From: Symsagittifera roscoffensis
Taxonomy: Eukaryota; Xenacoelomorpha; Acoela; Convolutidae
Length of the DNA stretch: 64,000 nt
Reading direction: 5' to 3'
Assembly (NCBI RefSeq): GCF_963678635.1
Contig: NC_087070.1
Coordinates: 4,002,539-4,066,538, forward strand
Part shown: piece after piece, positions 32,614-44,600 of the stretch
How positions within the stretch are numbered: the first letter of the stretch is position 1
How the letters are laid out: each line of letters starts with the position of its first letter
Position numbers and translations under genes: made by a program
Notes under the pieces: generated by a model
What the model was told of the DNA's origin: nothing
The model's input: only the letters and a program-made list of their open reading frames with translations
The model's database searches: none

Positions 32614-35600
32614 GTGATATCTTTTAATTGATCAAAAATTGAACCTTGATACAATTACAAACTTAAGTTTATATGGACTAACCGAACAATTCCCCCCACC
32701 CCCATCCCCACATATTTCAGAGCTATCTTTACAGCTAACCAGATTCAGCGTTTTGAATGGCTGCCTACTGCATGAGTTTATCATTTAAAAATCTACACGC
32801 TTTCAAATGAAGAAACTAGTTACTCGAGGATACTCTTCTAAAAACTTGATTGCTAGTGTGCAATGGGCGCACTAAATTTGATACTGAAGCCTTGATGCTT
32901 TGAAAAACCCCTTCCAGTGCTCATAATTTTTTTGAAACAAGTGAGGTGAAATAACATACTTTTTTGGCGAAAGTCATAAAAGGATATCTGAGCCTTTTAA
33001 AAATTTTCCCATTTTTTTAAAATAGTTTTTCGGTGAAAATTTTTGAAAATCTAAAAATTCTGCAATGGATGAACAAAAGTTGAACCTCAGAAAATGGTGT
33101 GTAAAAGGGGTGAAGGGGCATCATTAGATTAGAATAGCTTTAAATTCATTTCAAATCCAACTGAGGCAATTTCATTAGTCCAATCCATTATGTGCCACTA
33201 GATTCATAGCCTACAGAAGTTAAAAACTTTCAGAAAAAAAACATGGAAAAATTTCAGTTTTGACAGAAACATTTATCCTATAAATAACTTATTCAACGGT
33301 TGTGTATAAATGACATTTGTAACAAGAAGCGAATTTTCCCCTTTTACAGTAAGGAAAGGCGAGTAGATGCCTTCTTATAAGCATAAATATATGGTTTGAT
33401 AAATAAAAATATCTGTGGTTTTTGCTATTGGTAGAGAATCTATGAAAAGCTATTCAGTCGGTCTGAACATAGTCCGTTTTTTTACTCCCCACATTCCCAT
33501 TTTTTTGTTCATTTCAGTGGCCTGGGATATTATTTGTACAGAGTGGGCAACAACTGTGGACCATACGGAAGCCTTTCCCGTCTTTGTAAGTTGTAATTAT
33601 CTTCTTTTAAACGTTCAAAAGGCCAAAAACACTGCTCTTTTATCAAAGTAAAGCCCAGAAATCTCCGACTCCTCTTAATCAGCTTTAGATTTTTTCTAGT
33701 GTTATGCGACCTTTTTTTTGAAATTTAGCTTCAGTTTTCATTTTTTGTAATCAGCCACTTTCAACCACTCAAACTCAAATTTAAGCCGTATGATCAGATT
33801 TTCAAAACAAGAAAGCGATAAATTTGGCCTGCATATTGAAAAAGATCATCGGTATTGAATAGTTCTCTTGTTACTAATATAATTAGGAACCATACATTTT
33901 TGACAATATTAGATATAGAAATGAATATAATTGGTTAGCTTGTCTCACTTCATCTTGGAACAATCTTGAAGTGTGGGATGATTTGCGACGCACAAATTTT
34001 ATGGGAGAAAAAATTAAATTTGAACTCAGTCGATGTTTTCAGTCGATGTTTGAAAAACTTAAATACTCCGCTTTTTTTTCAATGACAGGCCACTTAGGTA
34101 GTTGTTTTCTCCAGACAAAAAAATTTTAAACAAGTTTTGACAGAGTTTTCTCTAGTCAGCCAATAGTTGTTTATGTTTTGAGCTCAAATTAGAAAAAGTT
34201 TTTACCTCTGATCAGTTTTCTTAAAATTAGAGGGTTAAAGATTGCCAATTTGTCCAATTTCAGATAGTTAACGTGCGATTATTGTTCGTGCTATTACCGC
34301 GTAAGTGGTGATTTAATCCGTCTTAGATATTGTTCTAGAATGAAATGAAGAATGGTTTAGTCTAATCAAAAATTTCTATTTGCAAAAGTATTTTACTTTG
34401 CATAACGTGGGATGGCTTTCAATATTTCAAAACTATTCTTTCAAGTTTAAAAGTCAGTCGAAGAACACAGTAGGGGTTCACTTAAAGTTAGTAGTCTTAG
34501 ATGACAACTTTGGCAAAGTTGATGAAGAAAAAAAAATTTGTACATACTAATAGTATTATCAGGTTAGAAATTGAGTTTTTCTCTATTAAGAAGAATAATT
34601 TTTTTAATTAGTTTCATTCTTTTTAAGTTCAGATTAGTCAAACGCATGATGTCGAAAGCTAAGTATAAAATAGTAAAAATTGGGGTCAGTGTCAAGAAAA
34701 AAAGGACATAACATAGACCTATTTTCAGATTGCCTCTTACCGATTTCCACATCTTTGCCTACTGACAAAAATTGTTAAGCGCAATGTAAGCCTCGTAAAA
34801 CAGTGCTTCCAACAAAACCAACGAGACCAAGAAACCAAAAAGTGAAAGGAAGATACAATACAAGACTAATAAGAAGAATCCTCATAAAATTTAGATTAAG
34901 AAGTAGTGTTGAAAACAAGTTTGTAGAAGTATTTCATATCTTTGAGGCACAGATATCTCTTGTTGGGAGAGTCAAAACAAAAGCCTTTATAATGTTTTTT
35001 TTTGCAGCTTGTTGGTTTTTAAAAACTACATTTTACTCTACAAAAAAGACTTCTTTTGAAAAAAAACTAAGAAAGAATTCGCTCGAGAAAAATTTTAATC
35101 CAGAAAAAACTTCATAACAGTCTAACAAAAATCGTTAAAATGTAACGTTATAAACATAAAACTTTCTGCCACCTGATTTTGTAACGAAATAGGCTTGTTA
35201 TCAAACTACCGAAAACAATTGACAAAAATAGCGTCTTTGTCGTAACCACTAGACCAGTTTAACTTAAACAAAACAACAACAAAAAACATTGGCGAAATAT
35301 TTCTCATTTCTGGACACTATTCAACAAAAACAGAAATTTACCATTCAAGTTTGTGTTTCCTCTACAAGCAACAGCATAATTACGGCCCTACTTAACTCAT
35401 TCAAGGAAATGATAAACCAAGACATAAAAATTGCTAATTATTTGAATTATGTATTTTCAAGTTTGGGCGAATGTTTTTTGACTCTGTTAAGTCTCAACGT
35501 CATAATCCAATGAGTCTGATTTTTCACAATTGCAATTTCAATATTCAACAGTGAATTAACGCTATAACAAACTTCGTTATATTAGAAAAAACCTGTGAGG

Positions 35601-38600
35601 ATTTTTAACGTATTTGCATGGGCATTATTTGTTGTGACACACCTTACTTTAGTTTAAAACGCCTGTACTGATGAGAATGTTGTTTCATCTGAACTAAGGA
35701 AAGCGAACAAATACACCCTAATTCAAAAAAATTACCCAATATTTTCTATAATTTATCAAGCTATTTCAAAACACGTGCGTTTTCCAATATCTTCGAAAAA
35801 AATTTCATGACCAAATAACAAAAAATATGGACAAATATCAAATAACGTCTCCATTTAAGTTAAAAGTTTCCACTCTTTTCTCAACACATCATGCGTTAAT
35901 CCACCTTAAAGAAAAAGTCCGAAAATATAAAGATTCTAAAAATTTATTCATGCGGCTTTCTTGGATCTTTCAAAGACTTTTGACTCCATTTCTCATAAAA
36001 TTGCAGTGAAAATTTTACACTCTATAGGGAATTCAATAGAAACAAAAGCACTCAACATGTGTAGTATCAATAAACGTCTTCAAAGACTAATGATGAATGG
36101 TTGTCTTTTTTCACTGGATTGAGTTGAAAAGATCGGCCACAAAGTATTTGACCAGTTGTTGTTTTCAACTTAAATATCAATTTTAAAAAAAACGAAAATC
36201 TCAAGAAAAAATTTTGGTTGGTTATTCATACTACTGAAAGACATTTGTATTATACGGTAAAAAACGCTTTATCTTTACTTGAAGCCTTGAATAAGTTACA
36301 AAAATCCTTGCACAAGCCTACTTCTTCTTTGCAGGCCGAAAATTTGCTGAAATTCAAAGCATCAAAATCAAAACTATTAACTTTGAATCAAGAAATTATA
36401 AACGGTTTCTGATAACTTCACGACTTATTATAAATGTTCAATACAAAGCAAGTTAATCTAAAAGCAAATATCTAGTGCTGTCACTTTTGTTGTAATATTT
36501 CAAACTCAAACAAATAATTAAAATTTGGCAAAAAATGGCACAAGGAACTAATAGAATAGATAGCCTTGGATAACAACTTCCAACATTGTCTTTGGTTGCT
36601 TTACCTCCTTGTTTAGTTTTAAGTAATTTACAGCAATTTTTGATGAAGTTAGGGCATCTTTAAGGCTATTTTTAGACAAGCAGTTGAACTGGCCTTTGAA
36701 GTGGAATTTTTTAGATTATGATTTTAAAATTCTGCCGCACTACAAAAGACTAAATTGTTTATTGGAACTGAGAACAGAATTTAAGTGAAAAACCTTACAT
36801 ATCTTTATCAAAATCCTACAAAAATAAAGAAAACTTTTACATTTGCATGGAGGCTAGCGACAACTTAATTTAGAATAAATCAGCGAGCTATGTTACCCGA
36901 TAACCATTGTTCAATTGCTTTTCTACAAAAATCTTTTTTTTTTTCAACTAACATCAAAAATTGGAATTTGTTTGCCTATTAAATTACAAAAAATTGTTCT
37001 TACCATAAAAAAATTCAGGAAAAAACTTTAAAAGTTTCTGCACTACTGACAAACAACTTGAAAATATATGCATGCATACATGAATTGTTTTTTATAATTG
37101 TATTTGTTATTTTATATTCGATTTGAACAGTTTTTTATATTTATTCTTTGCTTACAATTTTTAAAAATGTAAGTAAAAAATTTTTAAACTTCAGTTTCAC
37201 TCTGAGTTTGATGCGGTTGCTGACTTTTTCTTTTTGATTTCATTTATTTCCCGCTTTTTGATTTATTGATTTAACCCTTCTTAAGCAAATATATATGAGT
37301 AAATAATCTGGTTTGGTAGATAATTTTACCTTTAAACTATTTATGAACTAATGCAACGGCTTTTACGTATCTAATTAAAGTGAATTTTCATTTTTTTTCA
37401 AATAGAGTTGCTGATGTCACCTCAAAACTCTAGCTGTATTTAAATCAAAAGTTCATTTTTTTGTTCAGTTATTCAGCAGTTTCTCCAACATTGAAAATTA
37501 AATGAAATTAAAACTAAATTAAATTATTTTGATAAATCAGCAACCCGTTGACAAGTCTTTTGTGACAATTGATCTTTCAATATGTCCAAATTGATTTATT
37601 AATTCTTTTTTATTGCTTAATGCTTTGAAAATTTTTGTTATTTCAGACATAAAAAGTTTTTTTTCCTTCAATATCCTTAATTACGCTTGCGATTACCAAG
37701 AATTATATAATCGGAATATAGATTGTTTGGGCTTGAAACTTGTTTTATAGAATCACCTGAAACACTTGGTATCATGGTTTATAATGAACTCAAGTTTCCA
37801 AGCCTCTCCGGCGCCTCTAGTCTGGAGGTAACGATTATACCTGGGAGAGCTAAAGTCCTAGGTTTGAATCTAACCAAATCCAGTTTTTGTTTTCAAACGA
37901 GAAAAACTTGTTTTAAAAAATTTGTCGGCTTATGATTTGTCTGCTGATGCTTGTCGGCTTAGTTGCCACATCGAACTTTTTTGCTGTATGGAGGTTGATT
38001 TGAGTCGCTTTTCATTTTTTCATTTACTGCTGCAACTGGTAATTCTACAAGCCTTGACTTCGTATTTTTCCTTTCTTTTGTTTTTTTTTGCTTAAAGTTT
38101 CTTTCGAACTAAATGATTTCGACGTGACTTTCATCGGCTTACTATCTCAATTGTGGGGCGTTCGAGGGAAACCGTTATTTGTATGCTTTCTTCTGGATTG
38201 CACAAAACGTTAGTAATATCGGAATTTTATTTATAGTTCAAATTTTTTTCACGATAACAGTTTTTTTTGGTCAAAAAGAGTTTCGAGTTTTCATTAAGCG
38301 CCATCAAATGTGTTTTTAGACTTGTTTTTTGCAAATAGAACGTCATTCAGATAACATTTGAATATTTTTTCAGTTGTAGTTTCTTCAAGAAGTTTTCATT
38401 TTTTCGGATTTAATTGCTTCTTTTCCTTCCCTGTCTGCAAGCTGGCAATGCTATTTTTGTGGTATCGCAAGTACTGCGAAGCTCCGCTTTGCTATTGTGT
38501 TTAACATGATGAACATTTTAACAAAATAAATGAAAATAACCAAAACTTTTATTGGCTTTTCTATGGCGATGGTAAAATTTGATAGTTAAATGAAATTTTA

Positions 38601-41600
38601 AACTGCGAAATTGAAAAAGAAGCAAAATTTGAATATATAAAATCAAAGGTGAAAAGTAGAAGTTTTTGAAACTTAATCCGTAGCAACTGCACAAAAAAGA
38701 AAATGAGATAAATGGTTAAATTACAAAATTTGCAAAAAGTCATCAATTATATGCCAAAAATTTCATTATGATTACAATCGATTACAGTCAATTATATTGC
38801 GTTGAAGATATTACGTTTATAAATCTTTTTAATGAAATTTAAACATTTTTTTTTTTAATTATAAGAATTTTGACTATATAATCGATTATTATCCATGAAT
38901 CTCAAGTGCGGGTGTCTTAAGCGATCATAAAAGAAACGCTTGGTTATGAGCTTGTAGCGATCTATCTAAAAACGACGCTGACTATTAGTATAGTGGAGGA
39001 GGCTAAAATAACGGGTCTAGGACAACAGGCCGACGGGACTTCAAGCCCGAGGGAGATCAAGCTGAAATTAAATTTTTACAATCACCTCAAAACACTATTT
39101 TATCATCAGTGAAACGTTGCTTTTCAAAAATTGAGGCATCTTTAGTCAATAATAAGCGTCATTCATGACAATGCACCACTTCTGATTGGCATCCGTTAAT
39201 AAAATTAGCCGGTTTTTGAAATGCACAAGTTATAAACATGAAAAACGCCTTTCAACCATGTTGTACTTTTCAACGTTGGTCAAAACATCATTTGGAGGCT
39301 TAAATTTTATGAAAACAGCAATAACTAGTGAAGAAAGATCATGAAATTCAGAAATTTTTCAAAAAAAATTTCAAGCTAATCATATTTCACGACTTAAAGG
39401 AACTATTCGGCTTGAAGTCCCTAATTTTACGATGCGGCTTGAAGTCCCGTCGGCTTGATGTCCGGTACCCAAAATATTTTTTTCATGTATGCTGTTTTTA
39501 TGGATGCCAGGAAAAGATTTGACAATGAAATTTTTCATATTACTCTTTCCCAGCCTGGAAACATGTTTTTTAGCCCCAGCACTGTCTGTTTATTATTATC
39601 GGAAGGCTATAACTTGCTGGGGCACGTAATGAGAAAAAAAACAGAAAACTGAATGTTCGCTCTGCGCAAAATTGCTCGATGAAGTTGAAGCTCAACATGT
39701 CTCTCAAATTTGGTGCTTCGGAAAGTTTCAGCAACATTGATTGACGGGAGAATTGAAATTCGAGATGAATTATAAAAGTAAGAAAAAGACGCACTTGTAT
39801 TATTGTAGGCATGTTATGAGAATGAACAGCAAAGCAAGGCTAGGTGTCATTAAACTACTAGAAATTTGGACGAAATTGGAAAACATCAAATACCACATGA
39901 CGTTCCTCGTATTCATATACAGATACCAGTAATTTTCCACGAATTTGTTCGATTATTATTCTAAACAGATCGACAACTTCTCTCTTATTATATAAACAAA
40001 AATTAATTTACAATTACAAAGTTATCGAAAATTAGAAAAAAATTAAATTACAATTAAAAACTTATCGAAAATTAGAAAAAAATTAAATTACAATTTAAAA
40101 AATATCGAAAATTAGAAAAAAATTAAATTACAATTTAAAAAATATCGAAAATTAGAAAAAAAAAACACAGGTCTGTAGTTCATTGTCAAATAAGTCTGTC
40201 TGCATTTTTAGCCAGTGTTCGGTTGGCGGGATTCACATTCCACCTCTTGGCAGTTTTGTTCAGTATGATCTCCATGATTCTATTCTGTGTGGCCTTGGGT
40301 TGTCTACACTATGGAAAGAACGAGTGCTACATCATCGCAATCATGGTCATGGTTGTCTTTCAAAGTGAGCTATTTGAAACTTTTTCCGCCAGTACTCCAG
40401 TTGTGAACGTTTACTAAAAATGTTTTGCTCTTACCTTATTTCGACTAAACTTTAAAAGGGAAGAAATAGTAGTAAGGGAAGAAAAAATTGGTGTAAGCCC
40501 CTGATGCAAGTCATAATAGTTGAATTGCGCTTACGTCAGTTTTGGCTGAACAAACTGCAATTTTTTTAACAGGCTTTCAGCGCATTTTTGAAAAGGTTTA
40601 GGGAAACACTCATCAAGCCCCTGCACATGTTGAAAAACACTTTAAAAGCAGGAGCCTTTTCAATGATACGTTAAAACTATATTTCAAAATTTTCTATCTG
40701 AAAGGAAAAAAAGGAAAAAAGTTTTACTGGGAAACTAAAATTGGTGTACTCTTGTGACCAGGAACGCTTGTTGAAACTTTCGTGGGACAATTTGGCATAC
40801 ATCCAAAAATGAAAGAGTTTAAGTAAAGTTCGATGAACGTACTTCAGACTCTTATAGAAGCAATTTTTGTACTCATTTGATTGTTCCGTTCAAAGAGTCA
40901 TTCCTAAATAAAAATCATTCAAACATCAGAACAGCTTTTTTTGCAAACATTTTTAGTCTACTCAGATCATATTCTATAGAATAATATAGGTTACGAGAAA
41001 AACAAAACCACTACAAGCGCAATCAAAACGCAATCAAAGACTGTTTAAAAGTCGATGAACGTAGTTATGACTATCTCTTATAAACTTCGCAATGATATTT
41101 TTTCAGGAAAAGTCCAAAAATTTGTTCAGGCTCAAAATTAGTTTTTTGGGTTAACTTTTGATTTTTGCAGTGCAATTCCTTTCAGTGCAATTCCTTTACA
41201 ATCTACACTACCAAAAGCAAAAATGTGAAGGTCACAAAAATCAACATCGACTTCAAGTTGCGAAAGTGGATTTTAATTTTCAGATTTCCCAGCTAAATGA
41301 AAATTTTACTCATTGATCCAGTTTTCTCATATGGGGTTAAATTTAACAAACAAAGGTATTTATTTGTGTTCATTGACTCTTTTCCAACTATCTGTTAGCT
41401 ACGTTTGGTTTTTGCTGATAGAAAGCAGAATATTCGTGTCTTAATTTATTTGGGATAGTATTCTTGGCTTTGTATTTTGCAACCAAAAAACAAATAATAC
41501 TTTTTGAAAATTTTTTTAAAGGGCAAGGAAAAACAGAGAGTCATTGAAGATACTGAAATGCATAGATACTGAGGAAAACTCTGAAAAAATTTGCTCATTC

Positions 41601-44600
41601 TTAAATTCCTATTTAAGCGCTACGATACGATACATATCCTGTTTTTAGAAGCTTGGATCTTATAACGCAAGTAAAATTTACATTCCGCCAATGAAAAGGG
41701 CCAGAATTTTAAAGAAGATTGATTAGAAAATTGATTCCAACAATTGTGAAATCAAACTTACTTACCACTTTTTTCAAACTTAATTTTCTTTTTGAAGCTT
41801 TTGATAATTGTTGATGCTAAAATTGAGCTTCAAAAATAAGGAAACTATCTCCAAGACAGAATAGAAAAATTATAAATCAGATGCTAAAACAGAAGACTGG
41901 GAAGTTCAAAAGGCAGGAAAACATAAAAAAAAAACGTGGATAAGCTTAGAAAAATGTATAGAATTGTCTCCGATAAGACTCGAGCTCTCGACTTCATAGT
42001 TGGATTCTAGTGTCTTCACATCTGTTCCGGCTTGGCTGACCATATGACAGGTTTTGGAAGACACAAAAGCAATAAACCTCAGCAAAGTTAGAATTAGAGC
42101 TCCGTAGAAATACTCAAATACAGAATTCTCGATTAGCCTTAGTTTATGCGAGTTGGATTGAAAATTTGAACTGTGAAAAAAATGCACATTTTTGCTTTTT
42201 GTAAAATTCAATTTGTATTTGTTTCCTGAAAAAAAATGCGAATGACGTTCTCCAATCAAAACTTCAACTAGATCAAAAAAATTTTAATGACTCTGCTTCA
42301 AAAGTGGATTAAAATATCACGCTTCTCAGCGAAGCAAAAAAAAATAGCATTTGATAGTTTTCTAAAATTGGTTCAGTTCAATTATAAAATGTCTTTCATG
42401 ATAATCATTACGAGGCCAAACTGTGCACCGGATAGGAGCACAATTTTGTGTCTGTATGTTCCTGGATTCCAGAGACAAATCCTAAAATATGTTCCAAAAT
42501 GTAAGTGGATTCCACAAACAAAATTTCAGTGGATTCCGCATACATATACCTGAAACGTAAATTTTGTCGGCACATTTATTTTGTTGCGGTTTCCGCAACA
42601 AGCAAATATAGCTAGTTGTTCTGGGTTCCGCAACTGTAAGTGGATTCCGCAAAGTGTAAGGGGAATCCGCAAATGTAAGTGGATTCCGCAAACTGTAAGT
42701 GGATTCCGAATTTTGTTCAATACTGAACTTGCATATAAACAATTAAAAGCTGAGCTGGAATTATTATCTCTAGCAATGCGGAATTTAAAAGCAAAGACTT
42801 AACCATTGTCAGCGAAATCCACGAACGAGTCTTAAAACATTGGTTGCCTAAATCGGTGGATGTCATCTTTTAGTATTTTGGAAAAACAACACCGTTCAAA
42901 TTCAATATTTGGAGTCATTGAGTTGAGAGTGTATGGAACGAGAGATGTATTGAATAGTTTATGAGACTCAAGTTTTAGTGTTGAATAATCATGAGTAGTA
43001 TTAATATTCAACTCACAGGCTGTTTTTCTGAACTTCAAATGTTGAACATCAAATGAAACTAGTTAAACTAAACTAATTATAAAATTTGCTAGAATGCTGA
43101 AATCCTGTAAATGACAAATGGTCCCCATTGTCACGTTACGGTAACGGATACAATTACCTGTTTTGAAAAAATGCATGCCGAAATCCTGTACATTTTAAAT
43201 GTTCTAGAAGTATGAATATTGTTGTTCTACAACATGAACATCAAATACATGTAAAACTAGTGAAACTAAACTAATTGAAAAATCTGTATATACAGTATAC
43301 AGTATAGAGTATATAGTATACAGTATAGAGTGATACAGTTGAACTGTATAGAGTATACAATAGTTTTTTAACCTCTTTCTTTTCGAAAGAAGTCACTTAA
43401 GTCACTAAAAGATTTCTTTTGGTTGTGTTAATCATGGAATCCGTGGCAAAACACTAAACATTTCTAATTTTGTGTATTGATAATTGTTGTAAAATGTCAT
43501 GGTATCCGGTCCCTTTCATCTTGGTAAAGTCCCGGATTCCAGAACACGCAGAAGCCAAAAGCCCAGGAAACCATGGTAAAACCGTTTTTTAATGCGTTTT
43601 AATATGGTATCGGATTCCATGGTTTTTGTCATGGATTCCGGGATTGGCCACAAAATTGGTGGTTTTAGCTGTCCCGGAATCCATGACAAAAGCTGGTCAC
43701 ATACAAACTGGTTTGAATTGGGAATCCACGGAATTTAAAAACATCAAAGAAAATGTGTGTGTTCCGGAATCCGGGACACACGATTTCTAGCTTTTTGGCA
43801 CCGATTCCGCAAAAACCAAATAACACGGATTGGCGACGTAATGAGCATTTCGACAAATTAGGTCAGTATTTGGGATTGCGTCAATCCCAAATACTGATTT
43901 TGGAAGCATAACGCCGAATAAATGCAGTGATTGTAGTCATTGGATTGAGAGTGTATGGAAACACAACACACAGCATATCGCCAAATTAGGTCAGTATTTG
44001 GGATTCCATCGATCCCAAATACTGGTCAAACATTGGGATTGATGAAATCCTAAAAACTGGAATAACGTGGAATAAGTATGGAAAATATCCATTATTTGGA
44101 GTCATTAGGTTGAGAGTGATTAGAAACCCAACGCATATCAAATCGTCGAATTAGTTCAGTATTTGGGATTCCATCGATCCCAAATACTGGTCAGTATTTG
44201 GGATTGATGGAACCCCAAAAATTGGATTAATGTGGAATAAATATGGAATATATCCATTATTTGGAGTCATTAGGTTGAGAGTGATTAGAAACCCAACGCA
44301 TAGCAAATCGTCGAATTATTTCAGTATTTGGGATTTCATCGATCCCAAATACTGGTCAGTAATTGGGATTCCATTAATCCCAAACACTGATCTATTCGAG
44401 TTATATTTTATTCTAGTAAATTTCTGTTCTAGTGAAATCAAATCATGTATTTAAAAGATATGATTTTGAAGGCTACTACACATATAAATATATGTAAAGG
44501 GAATCCGGAAAAAAATGCGGATTCCACTTACAATTTGCGGATTCCACTCACAATTTGCGGATTCCACTTACGGTTTCGGATTCCGCAACAGCTCAATTTA

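Larger units (their letters stand above)
33586..40211 (+). other. Intron 2 of the four-TM gene
   Basis: This 6.6 kb intron holds a fragment of the TTGTTCCGAC family (about 34225-34330), a plus-strand LINE relic (about 35289-36900), a tRNA-like SINE-type sequence (37795-37890), a ~430 bp inverted-repeat structure (39028-39458) and a 40 bp tandem repeat (about 39995-40165). The rest is AT-rich and featureless. Confidence 0.6.
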
